NCBI RefSeq assembly: GCF_900104185.1 | Contig: NZ_FNIZ01000003.1 | Coordinates: 62,001 to 126,000 of the forward strand | Length of the DNA: 64,000 bases | From: Halobacillus aidingensis | GTDB lineage: Bacteria; Bacillota; Bacilli; Bacillales; Halobacillaceae | Reading direction: 5' to 3' | In this document: positions 36,171 to 44,327 of the stretch, piece after piece | How positions within the stretch are numbered: the stretch's first letter is position 1 | Layout of the letters: each line of letters opens with the position of its first letter | Made by a program: the position numbers and the translations under genes | The notes under the pieces: model-generated | What the model saw: only the letters and a program-made list of their open reading frames with translations | What the model was told of the DNA's origin: nothing | The model's database searches: none

Positions 36171-37574
36171 GTGAAGTATTGTACACAGTGTGGAAATGAG
36201 CTTCCTCTCGACACTAAGTTTTGTACGAACTGTGGAAAAACACTTGAAGGAAAAAGTGTGCCTGATAAGAATCAATCCCATCGACGAAAGGTCATAGGAA
36301 TTTTGGTCACCGTAGTCATTGTTCTTTTTGTGACCCACACGTGGGTGGCAAACATAATCGATCCATATAAAAAACTTGAAAAACTGGATGAACGTATGGA
36401 GGCTGACGACGCTCATGGTTTCTTTGATCATGTCAACTTAGAAAAGGACGGGATCGTGAATAAAGAGGAATATCTGCAGTATATCCGAGAAGGCGATTGG
36501 GATTTTGTTATGGACCAAATGATTCAGGTTATCGAACATTCCGATAAAGATGCTGAAGTTTTGAGGGGATGGGATGGTAGAGAAGTATTGATGGTTGAAA
36601 GGCGCAAATGGCTGTTAGGCTTTTATGAAACCTATAATATTCAAGGCATTCACCGGGATCTTCATTTGAAAACGAACTTCGCTCCGTTGTCCATAATGGT
36701 CAATGGTGGTAAGGAAATCACTATGACTGAAGAAGATGAGTATAGGGACATCGCTATGGTCTATCCAGGGAGTCATACCATTCGATGGAAAGGTGAAAAT
36801 GAATTTGGAGAGTTCATCGATGAAGAGGAAATGATCGTCTCGCTTTTTGAAGGTGGGCCCAAAGAAGTGAAAATGGAAATCGATTTAGATACGTTCACCC
36901 TGCGAAGCAATCAAATGGAAGCTGCTCTTTTTTATAATGGGGAGGACACAGGGTATTTGCTAAAGGATTTTGCTGAGTTAGGTCCCTTTCCTTCTGAATT
37001 CCCATCCATCCTACATGCAGAAATCGAAGATACTGAAGGGAAAGTCCTTCGCACGGAAGAAATACAACCAGATCGATTACCATCGGATTCCATGGAGTTT
37101 ATGTTTGAATTGGAAAAAGAGGATGGCGAGAAAGAGTTAGAGAACAAAGAAGAGGAGTCTCTTGAAGAAATTGATATTTATGATGTGCCGGAGGAAGAGT
37201 TAATATCACAAGCTGAACAGCACGTTTTACAATTTAGAGAAGACTATGAAAAGGCATTAAACAAGGAAGACTTTACATTGGTTGGTTTTTACTTAGGTCA
37301 TGGGAGTGAGGCAGCTATAGAATTAGAAGAATACATGGAAGATGTGAGGGGGAATGGTTATCATTTTGATTTTAAGGAAAATGTGATTGACGATTCTCAA
37401 AAAGTCAGGGATGACCTTTATAAGGTTACCACAAGAGAAGCATTTACGTTTACAGATGAAAATGGAATGAAAACGGATTATGAACGATATAAAGAATACG
37501 TAATTTATTTTAGTTCCCACGGTTTCAAGATTGTGGAAATACATATTCATGATACGAATCGTAACCAAAGATAA
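36171..37574 (+). CDS. TcaA/YvbJ-like zinc-ribbon membrane protein
   Basis: This 467-residue protein starts with a zinc ribbon (CTQCGN ... CTNCGK), then has one membrane segment (about 38-56) and an extracellular part. The latter resembles TcaA-family proteins: an alpha-helical start (KLEKLDERMEADD), beta-rich domains, an acidic linker (about 315-350), and a terminal NTF2-like domain. TcaA-type proteins are linked to cell-wall stress and glycopeptide response. GTG 36171 was chosen because AAGGAGGGGG precedes it and the ribbon then begins at residue 2. Confidence 0.8.
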   Translation: MKYCTQCGNELPLDTKFCTNCGKTLEGKSVPDKNQSHRRKVIGILVTVVIVLFVTHTWVANIIDPYKKLEKLDERMEADDAHGFFDHVNLEKDGIVNKEEYLQYIREGDWDFVMDQMIQVIEHSDKDAEVLRGWDGREVLMVERRKWLLGFYETYNIQGIHRDLHLKTNFAPLSIMVNGGKEITMTEEDEYRDIAMVYPGSHTIRWKGENEFGEFIDEEEMIVSLFEGGPKEVKMEIDLDTFTLRSNQMEAALFYNGEDTGYLLKDFAELGPFPSEFPSILHAEIEDTEGKVLRTEEIQPDRLPSDSMEFMFELEKEDGEKELENKEEESLEEIDIYDVPEEELISQAEQHVLQFREDYEKALNKEDFTLVGFYLGHGSEAAIELEEYMEDVRGNGYHFDFKENVIDDSQKVRDDLYKVTTREAFTFTDENGMKTDYERYKEYVIYFSSHGFKIVEIHIHDTNRNQR

Positions 37575-37606
37575 TCGGTCCATTTAAATACAAAGGTATA
37601 AATGCG

Positions 37607-37654
37607 AGAGACCTAAAGAGTGATGGTTTATAAGCCTACACTCTTTAGGTCTCT
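37607..37654. terminator. Convergent hairpin between zinc-ribbon and NagB-like genes
   Basis: AGAGACCTAAAGAGTG and CACTCTTTAGGTCTCT form a perfect 16-bp stem between two converging genes. T-tracts are weak but the stem is very stable. Confidence 0.8.
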
Positions 37655-37663
37655 ATCATTTCC

Positions 37664-38467
37664 TTATCGCCTACTTAAAACTTTTTGAGCGGTTTCTTTC
37701 GTAGCTATGAATTGCAGATCGGCATGGTCCTGAAGTAAGGTGACCGGATAACGGACATCTTCATCCCCGTAAATGGCTTGATAAAAGGCTTCTTGCTGCC
37801 ATGCTCCTCCATCACAATAAAGCCGGATTTTCCTTGCATTCAGAATATCTTTCATTCCTAAGGTGATAGCCATCGGAGGAAATTCATCAAAGCATCCGCC
37901 ATTGGTTCGAATACTATTCATCACCTGTGTTTCAGGCGCTAAGGATAGAATGCGGGTTTTAGAGTTTTTGAATTCCTCTATGGTCACTTGATGGAAGCGG
38001 GAAATGACAGGTTCATTAAAAGCGACATGCCCATGGACACCCACTCCTCCCAAACATAGATCGATGCCACCAACCTTTTCAATGTTGCTGCTTATATCAT
38101 CAATGTTGTACACGTCAGGAAAATGGCACTGATCTTTCGGGGGTCTGAGCGCAGGATTAAGGCTTTTGTAAAATTCGTTCATGAACTTTTTGAAACTGAA
38201 CGGGTGATCTTCTTCAATAGGACGTCCCTGCCAATCCAGGTATTCATCCATGTTAAAAATATGGACGTTCTTCAAAGAAATGTTTTCCTCATTAATGATG
38301 CGGGCCAGAATAGGGTATGGCCGAACTGGTCCTACAGGCAAAATCAGCCTGGTAGGTAAGTTTGTTTCGTTTTGCTCTTTGATAAAATCAGCAAGATAAC
38401 GGGCAAAGTGATGGGCTGAAGCGTCAGGATCCTCTGTCAAAGTATAGGAAACGTCTGGTTTTTTCAT
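37664..38467 (-). CDS. NagB-like sugar isomerase/deaminase homologue with altered active site
   Basis: This 267-residue protein has the glucosamine-6-phosphate deaminase fold: FNMDEYLD (Asp of NagB D72) and GHVAFNEP. However, the NagB motif GNDGHIAFNEP, whose Asp (D141 in E. coli) catalyses ring opening, reads GVHGHVAFNEP here, so that Asp is His. The phosphate loop LPTGGTP is replaced by LPVGPVRP. It is therefore unlikely to be an ordinary GlcN6P deaminase and may act on a different, perhaps unphosphorylated, sugar. It is the last gene of the minus-strand sugar cluster and has a normal ribosome site. Confidence 0.82.
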   Translation of the reverse strand: MKKPDVSYTLTEDPDASAHHFARYLADFIKEQNETNLPTRLILPVGPVRPYPILARIINEENISLKNVHIFNMDEYLDWQGRPIEEDHPFSFKKFMNEFYKSLNPALRPPKDQCHFPDVYNIDDISSNIEKVGGIDLCLGGVGVHGHVAFNEPVISRFHQVTIEEFKNSKTRILSLAPETQVMNSIRTNGGCFDEFPPMAITLGMKDILNARKIRLYCDGGAWQQEAFYQAIYGDEDVRYPVTLLQDHADLQFIATKETAQKVLSRR

Positions 38468-38480
38468 CTTTTCCCTCCAG

Positions 38481-39272
38481 TTATAAGTTAAGAATGGTAT
38501 TCACATTTTCTGAAAAAATGCGTTGCTGGGTGGTTTTATCCAGATTAAGCATCTGAAATAGTTTTTTATGGTCGTTATAGGAAGCTTCCAAGTCATCATA
38601 GTGGACATCAGAACCGAACACGAGTTTATCAAAAGCCCCCTCCCAATAGAACAAATCCTGAAAGAAAGAAGGAGATTTTCGGTTTCTCCAACCCATCGGT
38701 GATCCGGATAGATCAACATAAGCATTGGGGTGGAAACGAGCCATCATAGCTGCCTCCTCGTGCCACGGCATCCCCAAATGAGCGATAAACATGGTCAAGG
38801 TGGGAAAAGAGCGCGCCACCCGGTCTAACATGACCGGCCGCATGCGAGCAGAGGAGACATCATCCCGCTGATCTACTTTCGTTTGCAGAATGAAGCCTGT
38901 ATGGAACAGGACCGGCATGCCAAGTTCTTCAATCTTTGCATAGATAGGATCATAGCGGGGGTCATCATAGTTGTGCAATGGGCGGGTCGTTTTAATTCCT
39001 CTAAAGCCTTGGGCATATAAGCGTTCCACGTCTTCTACGGTCGACTCTCCCAAACGGATCACTCCGAATCCAATCACACGGCCGGGGTAGTCTTTCATCG
39101 CTTTCCTGACATCTTCATTTGTAGGAGAAAGATCTCCAAGCCAATTATCTGAAGGGAGGCCGAGACCGCTTAAACAGACACGGTCAATACCGATTCGATC
39201 CATTTGCTTTATTAAATTCTCCGTATAGTTCGGGACGTTGAGGATGTGGTGGTGCATATCAATGACGTTCAT
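38481..39272 (-). CDS. Amidohydrolase-2 family hydrolase
   Basis: This 263-residue TIM-barrel metal hydrolase has N-terminal IDMHHHI (metal HxH), FHTG, FIAHLG and FGSDVHYDD (catalytic Asp). The family contains lactonases, decarboxylases and hydrolases. Beside a Gfo/Idh dehydrogenase, a lactonase role is plausible but not shown. It overlaps the preceding dehydrogenase gene by 4 bp. Confidence 0.85.
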   Translation of the reverse strand: MNVIDMHHHILNVPNYTENLIKQMDRIGIDRVCLSGLGLPSDNWLGDLSPTNEDVRKAMKDYPGRVIGFGVIRLGESTVEDVERLYAQGFRGIKTTRPLHNYDDPRYDPIYAKIEELGMPVLFHTGFILQTKVDQRDDVSSARMRPVMLDRVARSFPTLTMFIAHLGMPWHEEAAMMARFHPNAYVDLSGSPMGWRNRKSPSFFQDLFYWEGAFDKLVFGSDVHYDDLEASYNDHKKLFQMLNLDKTTQQRIFSENVNTILNL

Positions 39273-40273
39273 GCTTTTCCTCCTTTAAAAGAAGTAGATA
39301 CATCTATCAGAATTTCCTTTCCTGTATGAACAGACTCCTCAGCGGCAAACGCTATTCTATGACTCCAATAAGCTTCCTCTAGAACTCCATTCATAGATTT
39401 CTCCGATTTAATAAGACGCGCGAATTCTTTCATCTGTTCTACTTCACCTGGATGATCAAAACCTGTCTGTTCAATTCCACCAAGGTGAAAAAGGGGAGCG
39501 TTTTCTGTGTTCCCTGAGATCAGTTTTTGCTCGTTGGGATAGTATATAAATTTATTGTCTTTCTGAAGAACACCGACTTCCAGATGGTGTTGTTCATAGG
39601 AAAGAGATACCCCTAAGTTTCCAAAGGTTCCGTTCTCGAATTCTACAATAACCCAACCGTTTTCTATCATCTCTCCAGGATGGTCTCCTTTCGCGAATAC
39701 AGCACGAGGAGGGGACTTTATAAGATTGACCATAAGATCAAAGTGGTGGATGTTTTTTTCTAAGAATGTTCCTCCGGTCCGGCTTCTTTCCAGTCGCCAA
39801 CTCTCACTCCCAGCACGAAAAGAAGGTCTGAACTCGTGGCACCAAACGGATTGCACAGCGCTTGGGTTTATATGTTCTTTTAGGCGAATGAATCCTGGAT
39901 CGTGTCTCAGTTCTGTTCCAATGACAAAAGTTTTCTCGTAAGCCCCGATCTTTTTATATAAGTCTATGAAGTGGCCGTATCTAGCAACCAGCGGCTTTTC
40001 TGTAAAGATAGCCATCTGGTTTTCCATCGCTTTATTAATATTTTCTTCGTGAAGGTCGTTAGGTGTAGCAATGACGACAGCATCTATCTTCTCATTGCTA
40101 TACAGATCTTCTTCTTTTTGATAAAAATGTGCATTAGAGTAGAGGTGTTCAACAAACGTTTTTGGTTCTTTATCTACATAGGCAGCGACTGAGAACTCAC
40201 CGGTTTGTTTCATTGCATGAAGTAAGGATTTCGAACGATTACCAGCACCAATCAATCCAATTGAAATAGTCAT
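39269..40273 (-). CDS. Gfo/Idh/MocA-family sugar oxidoreductase
   Basis: This 334-residue NAD(P)-dependent dehydrogenase has the N-terminal Rossmann loop IGLIGAGNRS, the conserved EKPL motif (Lys-Pro, catalytic Lys), and a C-terminal alpha/beta substrate domain with KNIHHFD. The family oxidises sugars or inositols, often to keto-sugars or lactones. It is in a five-part unit with an ABC importer, amidohydrolase and NagB-like protein, so its substrate is probably what the importer brings in. Confidence 0.88.
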   Translation of the reverse strand: MTISIGLIGAGNRSKSLLHAMKQTGEFSVAAYVDKEPKTFVEHLYSNAHFYQKEEDLYSNEKIDAVVIATPNDLHEENINKAMENQMAIFTEKPLVARYGHFIDLYKKIGAYEKTFVIGTELRHDPGFIRLKEHINPSAVQSVWCHEFRPSFRAGSESWRLERSRTGGTFLEKNIHHFDLMVNLIKSPPRAVFAKGDHPGEMIENGWVIVEFENGTFGNLGVSLSYEQHHLEVGVLQKDNKFIYYPNEQKLISGNTENAPLFHLGGIEQTGFDHPGEVEQMKEFARLIKSEKSMNGVLEEAYWSHRIAFAAEESVHTGKEILIDVSTSFKGGKA

Positions 40274-40285
40274 TGTAACAGCCCC

Positions 40286-41098
40286 TTATCCTTTCACTGA
40301 TCCAGCTGTCATTCCAGCTATGAAGTACCTCTGCAGGAATACATAAGCAATAATCATGGGTGCTGAAGCGATCATGACACCAGTAAACAACATCGGGAAG
40401 TTCGTCATATACTGCCCTTGGAATTCTAATAGAGCGAGAGGCAGGGTTTTGTATTCGTCTTTCGTAATGAATAGCAAAGGATACAACAAGTCATTCCAAT
40501 GCATGACAAATAGGAAGATGGCTGTTGCGGATAAAGAAGGCAAAGATAACGGCAGGGCAATTCTGCGGTACACTTGCCAATTGTTCGCTCCATCAATGGT
40601 ACAAGCTTCAAACAACTCTTTCGGGATGGTCTTCATAAATCCTGTCAAAATGAAGACAGCCACTGGTAAAGTCACGGATATATTGACAATCATCAAACCA
40701 CTGAGCGTATTAGTTAAGTCTAATCGGTAAATCAGTGAGTAGAGTGGAATCATATTCACCTGTGCCGGTACCATCATACCGAGAGTGAACAATCCAAAAA
40801 GTAATCCTCCCATCCACTTGTTCATTCTTGTAATGGCATAGGCAATTAAACTGGCAAAAAACAATGTGAACGTTACGGATACAAGGGTAACGATGACACT
40901 ATTTTTGAAATATGTAGCCATAGCCGTCTCATTGAAAATTTGTACATAATTGGAGAAGTTGAATGATTCAGGCAGGCCTATGGGATTCTCATACATTTGT
41001 GATGTTGTTTTAAATGTAGAAAAGAAGACGGTCAACATGGGAATGATGATAATGGCTGCATAAATGATCAACAGCACTCTTTTTCCTAATCGATCCAT
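40286..41098 (-). CDS. ABC sugar transporter permease (MalG-like)
   Basis: This 270-residue protein has six membrane segments and the permease EAA-type loop EACTIDGANNWQVYRRIALPLSLP, where it contacts the ATPase. MalG/AraQ-type carbohydrate permease. No ATPase gene is present nearby, so a shared MsmX-like ATPase encoded elsewhere is expected. Confidence 0.92.
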   Translation of the reverse strand: MDRLGKRVLLIIYAAIIIIPMLTVFFSTFKTTSQMYENPIGLPESFNFSNYVQIFNETAMATYFKNSVIVTLVSVTFTLFFASLIAYAITRMNKWMGGLLFGLFTLGMMVPAQVNMIPLYSLIYRLDLTNTLSGLMIVNISVTLPVAVFILTGFMKTIPKELFEACTIDGANNWQVYRRIALPLSLPSLSATAIFLFVMHWNDLLYPLLFITKDEYKTLPLALLEFQGQYMTNFPMLFTGVMIASAPMIIAYVFLQRYFIAGMTAGSVKG

Positions 41099-41116
41099 AG
41101 GTTCTTTCCCTCCTTT

Positions 41117-42004
41117 TTACGTGGCTTTTGATCGTAAGACTCTCATTTGAACAATCGTGATAATAGCAATGACAATCATGAAAATGACAGATTCAGCTGA
41201 TGCATATCCGAAGCGGTAGCTCCGAAAAGCCGTATTGTAAATAAGTGTCGCTAAGATTTCTGTAGAATAGTTCGGGCCGCCCCTGGTCATGGCAAAAATC
41301 AAATCGAAGGCCTTAAACGATTGAATCGTTGTATATGCGACAACAATCGTAGCCGCAGGTGCAACAAGAGGCCAGGTGACTTTCTTGAACGTCTGCCACT
41401 TGTTTGCTCCTTCCATTTTGGCGACCTCATATAAATCTTTCGGGATCCCCTGCAGTCCGGCGACAAAAATAATCAGCATCTGCCCTGTATGGAACCAGAC
41501 TTGAACTGCGGAAATGGAGTAAATGGCGATATCCTCATTCCCTATCCAATTCAAAGCAAGTGAATCCAAGTTGATGGCTTGCATGACCGTGTTGATGAGT
41601 CCAAGGTTCGGGTCATACATATACGACCAGATAAAAGCAACGGAAACGGAAGATAGAATCGTCGGAAAAAAGTAAAGGGCCCTTAAAAATACACTGCGTT
41701 TAGAGTTCTTCGTTAAAAACAGGGCGAATACTAAAGAAAACAAGGTTTGAAAGATTACGACAAACAGCATGAATTCAATATTATTCACTAAAGATTTACG
41801 GAAGATCGCATCAGCCGTGAAAATTTCAACGTAATTGCTGACGCCGACAAAATCGTACTCTGTAGATAATCCATCCCAGTTCGTGAAGGAATAGAAAAGA
41901 GCACTTATCGTGGGGTAAATAAAAAAGATCAAATACAGGATCAGTCCTGGAACGACAAATAGGTAAATGGATTTTCCAGCTTTCATAAGTGCCTCCTTAG
42001 TCAT
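41117..42004 (-). CDS. ABC sugar transporter permease (MalF-like)
   Basis: This 295-residue, six-segment permease has the EAA-type loop EVAKMEGANKWQTFKKVTWPLVAP. It pairs with the MalG-like permease downstream. It follows the binding-protein gene after a stem-loop, a usual arrangement. Confidence 0.92.
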   Translation of the reverse strand: MTKEALMKAGKSIYLFVVPGLILYLIFFIYPTISALFYSFTNWDGLSTEYDFVGVSNYVEIFTADAIFRKSLVNNIEFMLFVVIFQTLFSLVFALFLTKNSKRSVFLRALYFFPTILSSVSVAFIWSYMYDPNLGLINTVMQAINLDSLALNWIGNEDIAIYSISAVQVWFHTGQMLIIFVAGLQGIPKDLYEVAKMEGANKWQTFKKVTWPLVAPAATIVVAYTTIQSFKAFDLIFAMTRGGPNYSTEILATLIYNTAFRSYRFGYASAESVIFMIVIAIITIVQMRVLRSKAT

Positions 42005-42012
42005 AAATAGAA

Positions 42013-42049
42013 GAAGAAAGCGTCTATTTTCATGAACGGCGCTTTCTTC
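42013..42049 (-). terminator. Stem-loop between binding protein and permease genes
   Basis: GAAGAAAGCG (42013-42022) and CGCTTTCTTC (42040-42049) form a 10-bp stem. It probably allows more binding protein than permease to be made. Confidence 0.65.
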
Positions 42050-42067
42050 CCCTATAAGGAATCATGG

Positions 42068-43318
42068 TTATTCTACAAATTGGTCGACCACTTTTTGTGC
42101 TTCGGCCGCAGCATCTTCAGGGGATGTCCCTCCGATGACAGATTGAATGGAAGCGATGACTGCTTTTTCAATGTCCGCACTATTAATTAAGTAGCGAGGC
42201 TGGAAGCGTGTGTCTTTGTCCATCCAATCGGCCGTGTTCTTCAACACTTCTGATTCATAATTCACATCATTAACGGTTAAATGCTGACCCGTTTCATTTG
42301 CATAAGTACTGGCATTTTCAGGCTGACTTAGAAACTCAATGAATTTCTTCGCTTCGTCTTTCGTGTCAGAGTTTTTATTAACAGCTAACATGAATGTCGT
42401 GGTGTGGATCCCTTCATATACCGCTTCATCTGCAGGAACCGTGATCGGTGCCAGAAGTCCAAGCTCCATGTCTGGATTCTGTTCTTTAATACTAGCCATG
42501 GCATAAGAACCACTTCCGAGCATCGCTGCTTTTTCTTGAGCCATAAGTGCGATTGCTCCGTCGTGTTTCGTTCCAAGGGAATCATCCTGGAAATAACCCT
42601 TGTCAGCTAATTCTTTGAATTGACTTAGTGTTTTGACCCACCACTCGTCGGTCAACTTTGTCTCTCCATTTTCTAATTGTGTAAAGATATCTTCATCCGT
42701 TGCATTATTCATCATCATACTGTTCATTAATTGCCCTGGACCAATATCCGCACCAGGGAAAGCCATTGGCGAGTATCCATTCTCTTTCAAGGTCTCATTC
42801 ATAGCCAAAAATTCTTCCCAGCTTTCAGGGATTTCAATTCCCAACTCTTCAAAGATCCCCTTATTATACACAGGCTGGTTAAACACAAGCTGATAAGGAA
42901 CGGCCCATTGTTTTCCGTCTTTCTGACCAGCTTCAAGCAAACTCTCATTAAAATTAGAGACAAATTCCTCTCCGGACAAATCTGTCATCAATCCTGCTTT
43001 ATCCATGATTTCGAATTGAGAACCTGGAAAGGATGTAAATACATCGCCGACTTCTCCATCTCGAATTAATGTCTGCGCTGTGGATTGATATTGTTCTGAC
43101 GGGTATATGGTCATATCCACTTTAATTCCTTCATTTTCCTTTTCAAACTTTTCAATGAGCTTATCGAAAACCTCTTTATCTTCTCCACGCCAATGAATGA
43201 AACTGATCGTTTTACTTCCATCAGCACTATCAGATTCACCAGAGCTTTCAGATGAACAAGCCCCAAGAACCACTGTCATTAGGATAAAAACGGCAAGCAT
43301 CATATGCTTAACATTCAC
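42068..43318 (-). CDS. ABC sugar-binding lipoprotein
   Basis: This 416-residue extracellular solute-binding protein (family 1) has a lipoprotein signal (VLGAC, Cys about residue 21) and Ser/Asp-rich linker. The mature domain resembles MalE/UgpB-type carbohydrate receptors (FIHWRGEDKEVFDKLIEKFE; GQLMNSMMMNN). First gene of the minus-strand cluster. Substrate is unknown. Its promoter region, which holds a perfect cre site, is shared with the sulfoquinovose genes. Confidence 0.9.
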   Translation of the reverse strand: MNVKHMMLAVFILMTVVLGACSSESSGESDSADGSKTISFIHWRGEDKEVFDKLIEKFEKENEGIKVDMTIYPSEQYQSTAQTLIRDGEVGDVFTSFPGSQFEIMDKAGLMTDLSGEEFVSNFNESLLEAGQKDGKQWAVPYQLVFNQPVYNKGIFEELGIEIPESWEEFLAMNETLKENGYSPMAFPGADIGPGQLMNSMMMNNATDEDIFTQLENGETKLTDEWWVKTLSQFKELADKGYFQDDSLGTKHDGAIALMAQEKAAMLGSGSYAMASIKEQNPDMELGLLAPITVPADEAVYEGIHTTTFMLAVNKNSDTKDEAKKFIEFLSQPENASTYANETGQHLTVNDVNYESEVLKNTADWMDKDTRFQPRYLINSADIEKAVIASIQSVIGGTSPEDAAAEAQKVVDQFVE

Positions 43319-43403
43319 TAATTCGTCCCCCTTTTGTTTTTACATACTAACATTGCTACCTTAATTAATAACGTTATAACCTTTTATTTCGCACCTCCTC
43401 TAT

Positions 43404-43417
43404 TGATAACGCTTTCA
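43404..43417 (-). promoter_or_regulatory. Consensus cre (CcpA) site in the divergent region
   Basis: On the minus strand the sequence reads TGAAAGCGTTATCA, a full match to TGWAANCGNTNWCA. It lies 86 bp upstream of the ABC binding-protein gene and about 130 bp before the plus-strand promoter. It would bring catabolite repression to the ABC cluster and possibly to both units. Confidence 0.8.
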
Positions 43418-43548
43418 TTGTCTAACATTATATGGATGGCTTCAAAATATTTCAATACTTTTTAGAAAATTAAAAATTTTATTGAGTTCTAAAGTATGAT
43501 CAAATCGCTGTTCTAAGCGCTTTTGTTTGATGTAATAAAAATTTCCTC

Positions 43549-43578
43549 TTGCCAGATTGAATGCGCTTCCAGTACAAT
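43549..43578 (+). promoter_or_regulatory. Promoter P1 of the sulfoquinovose operon
   Basis: TTGCCA (43549-43554) and TACAAT (43573-43578) are spaced by 18 bp. A weaker cre-like sequence, TGAATGCGCTTCCA (43558-43571), fills the spacer. Confidence 0.7.
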
Positions 43579-43591
43579 GAATAACAACAAA

Positions 43592-43621
43592 GATACCTAC
43601 GTTTTAATAAAGGTAGATATC
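43592..43621. promoter_or_regulatory. Candidate GntR operator pair at P1
   Basis: GATACCTAC (43592-43600) and GTAGATATC (43613-43621) are inverted half-sites (one mismatch) just after the predicted transcription start. The same core, GTAGGTAT, recurs at the second promoter of the cluster (48182-48189). Confidence 0.55.
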
Positions 43622-43640
43622 TTTAAAGTGGAGGGATGAT

Positions 43641-44327
43641 ATGCTGCAGCAATTGCAAAAGATGAATGTTTCTCTAGATATTCGACATGTGGAGGACAGT
43701 TCCTTTAAGAATTTTGGCCGAATACTTGAAAGTTTTCCTGGTGAAAAGCTCATTCATTCGATTGAGGATTTTCCGGTTCCTGAAAGTGGGAATGTTTATG
43801 TACCTTCTGAACCTGCTTTGGAGTTCAGTGATGTGAAAGGTTCCATTGAAAGCAGGTATTACGGTGGGATGGAAATTCAAATCGGCTACTGCAATGGGAA
43901 CAATTCCAATTTAGGTGGACTGGAATTTCATAAGGGCAGTGAAATTAATGTTGCTGCAACAGATATGGTCTTGCTTCTAGGACACTTGAATGACATGGAG
44001 AAGGGGACTTTTTCTACAGATCATTTGAAAGCGTTTTATATTACAAGAGGATACGCCATTGAAATGTTCCAAACCACCCTTCACCTGGCGCCGTGTAAAG
44101 TGACAAAAGAGGGATTCAAATGTATTGTCATTCTACCTAAAGGCACCAACACCCCTTTGAAGGAAGAAGAAAAAGGGGAAGACCCCTTACTCTTTATGAG
44201 AAATAAGTGGCTCCTTGCCCATGAGGAACATCAAAGGTTTGTAGATCAAGGCGCTCATATTGGGATTAAAGGTCCCAACGTTTTTGTACAATATTTGAAC
44301 GATGAAGAAGGAGGAAGTCAAACATGA
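43641..44327 (+). CDS. DUF4867-like protein, candidate sulfoquinovose isomerase
   Basis: This 228-residue protein looks like the DUF4867 family, with a cupin-like central stretch (GLEFHKGSEINVAATDMVLLLGHL, given here only as positions about 94-117) and His residues suited to metal binding. I recall, without being able to check, that sulfoquinovose isomerases of Firmicutes sulfoglycolysis (SftI/SqvD) belong to this type. If so it converts sulfoquinovose to 6-deoxy-6-sulfofructose. It is the first gene of the operon, has a GGAGGG ribosome site and overlaps the transporter gene by 4 bp (ATGA). The FucI-like protein at 48235 is a competing candidate for the same step. Confidence 0.7.
   Translation: MLQQLQKMNVSLDIRHVEDSSFKNFGRILESFPGEKLIHSIEDFPVPESGNVYVPSEPALEFSDVKGSIESRYYGGMEIQIGYCNGNNSNLGGLEFHKGSEINVAATDMVLLLGHLNDMEKGTFSTDHLKAFYITRGYAIEMFQTTLHLAPCKVTKEGFKCIVILPKGTNTPLKEEEKGEDPLLFMRNKWLLAHEEHQRFVDQGAHIGIKGPNVFVQYLNDEEGGSQT

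Noticed and set aside
37664..43318. ABC importer for sulfoquinovosyl glycerol
   Set aside because: Only divergent position supports it; the co-encoded enzymes do not match known sulfo-sugar steps and the sulfo operon has its own symporter.
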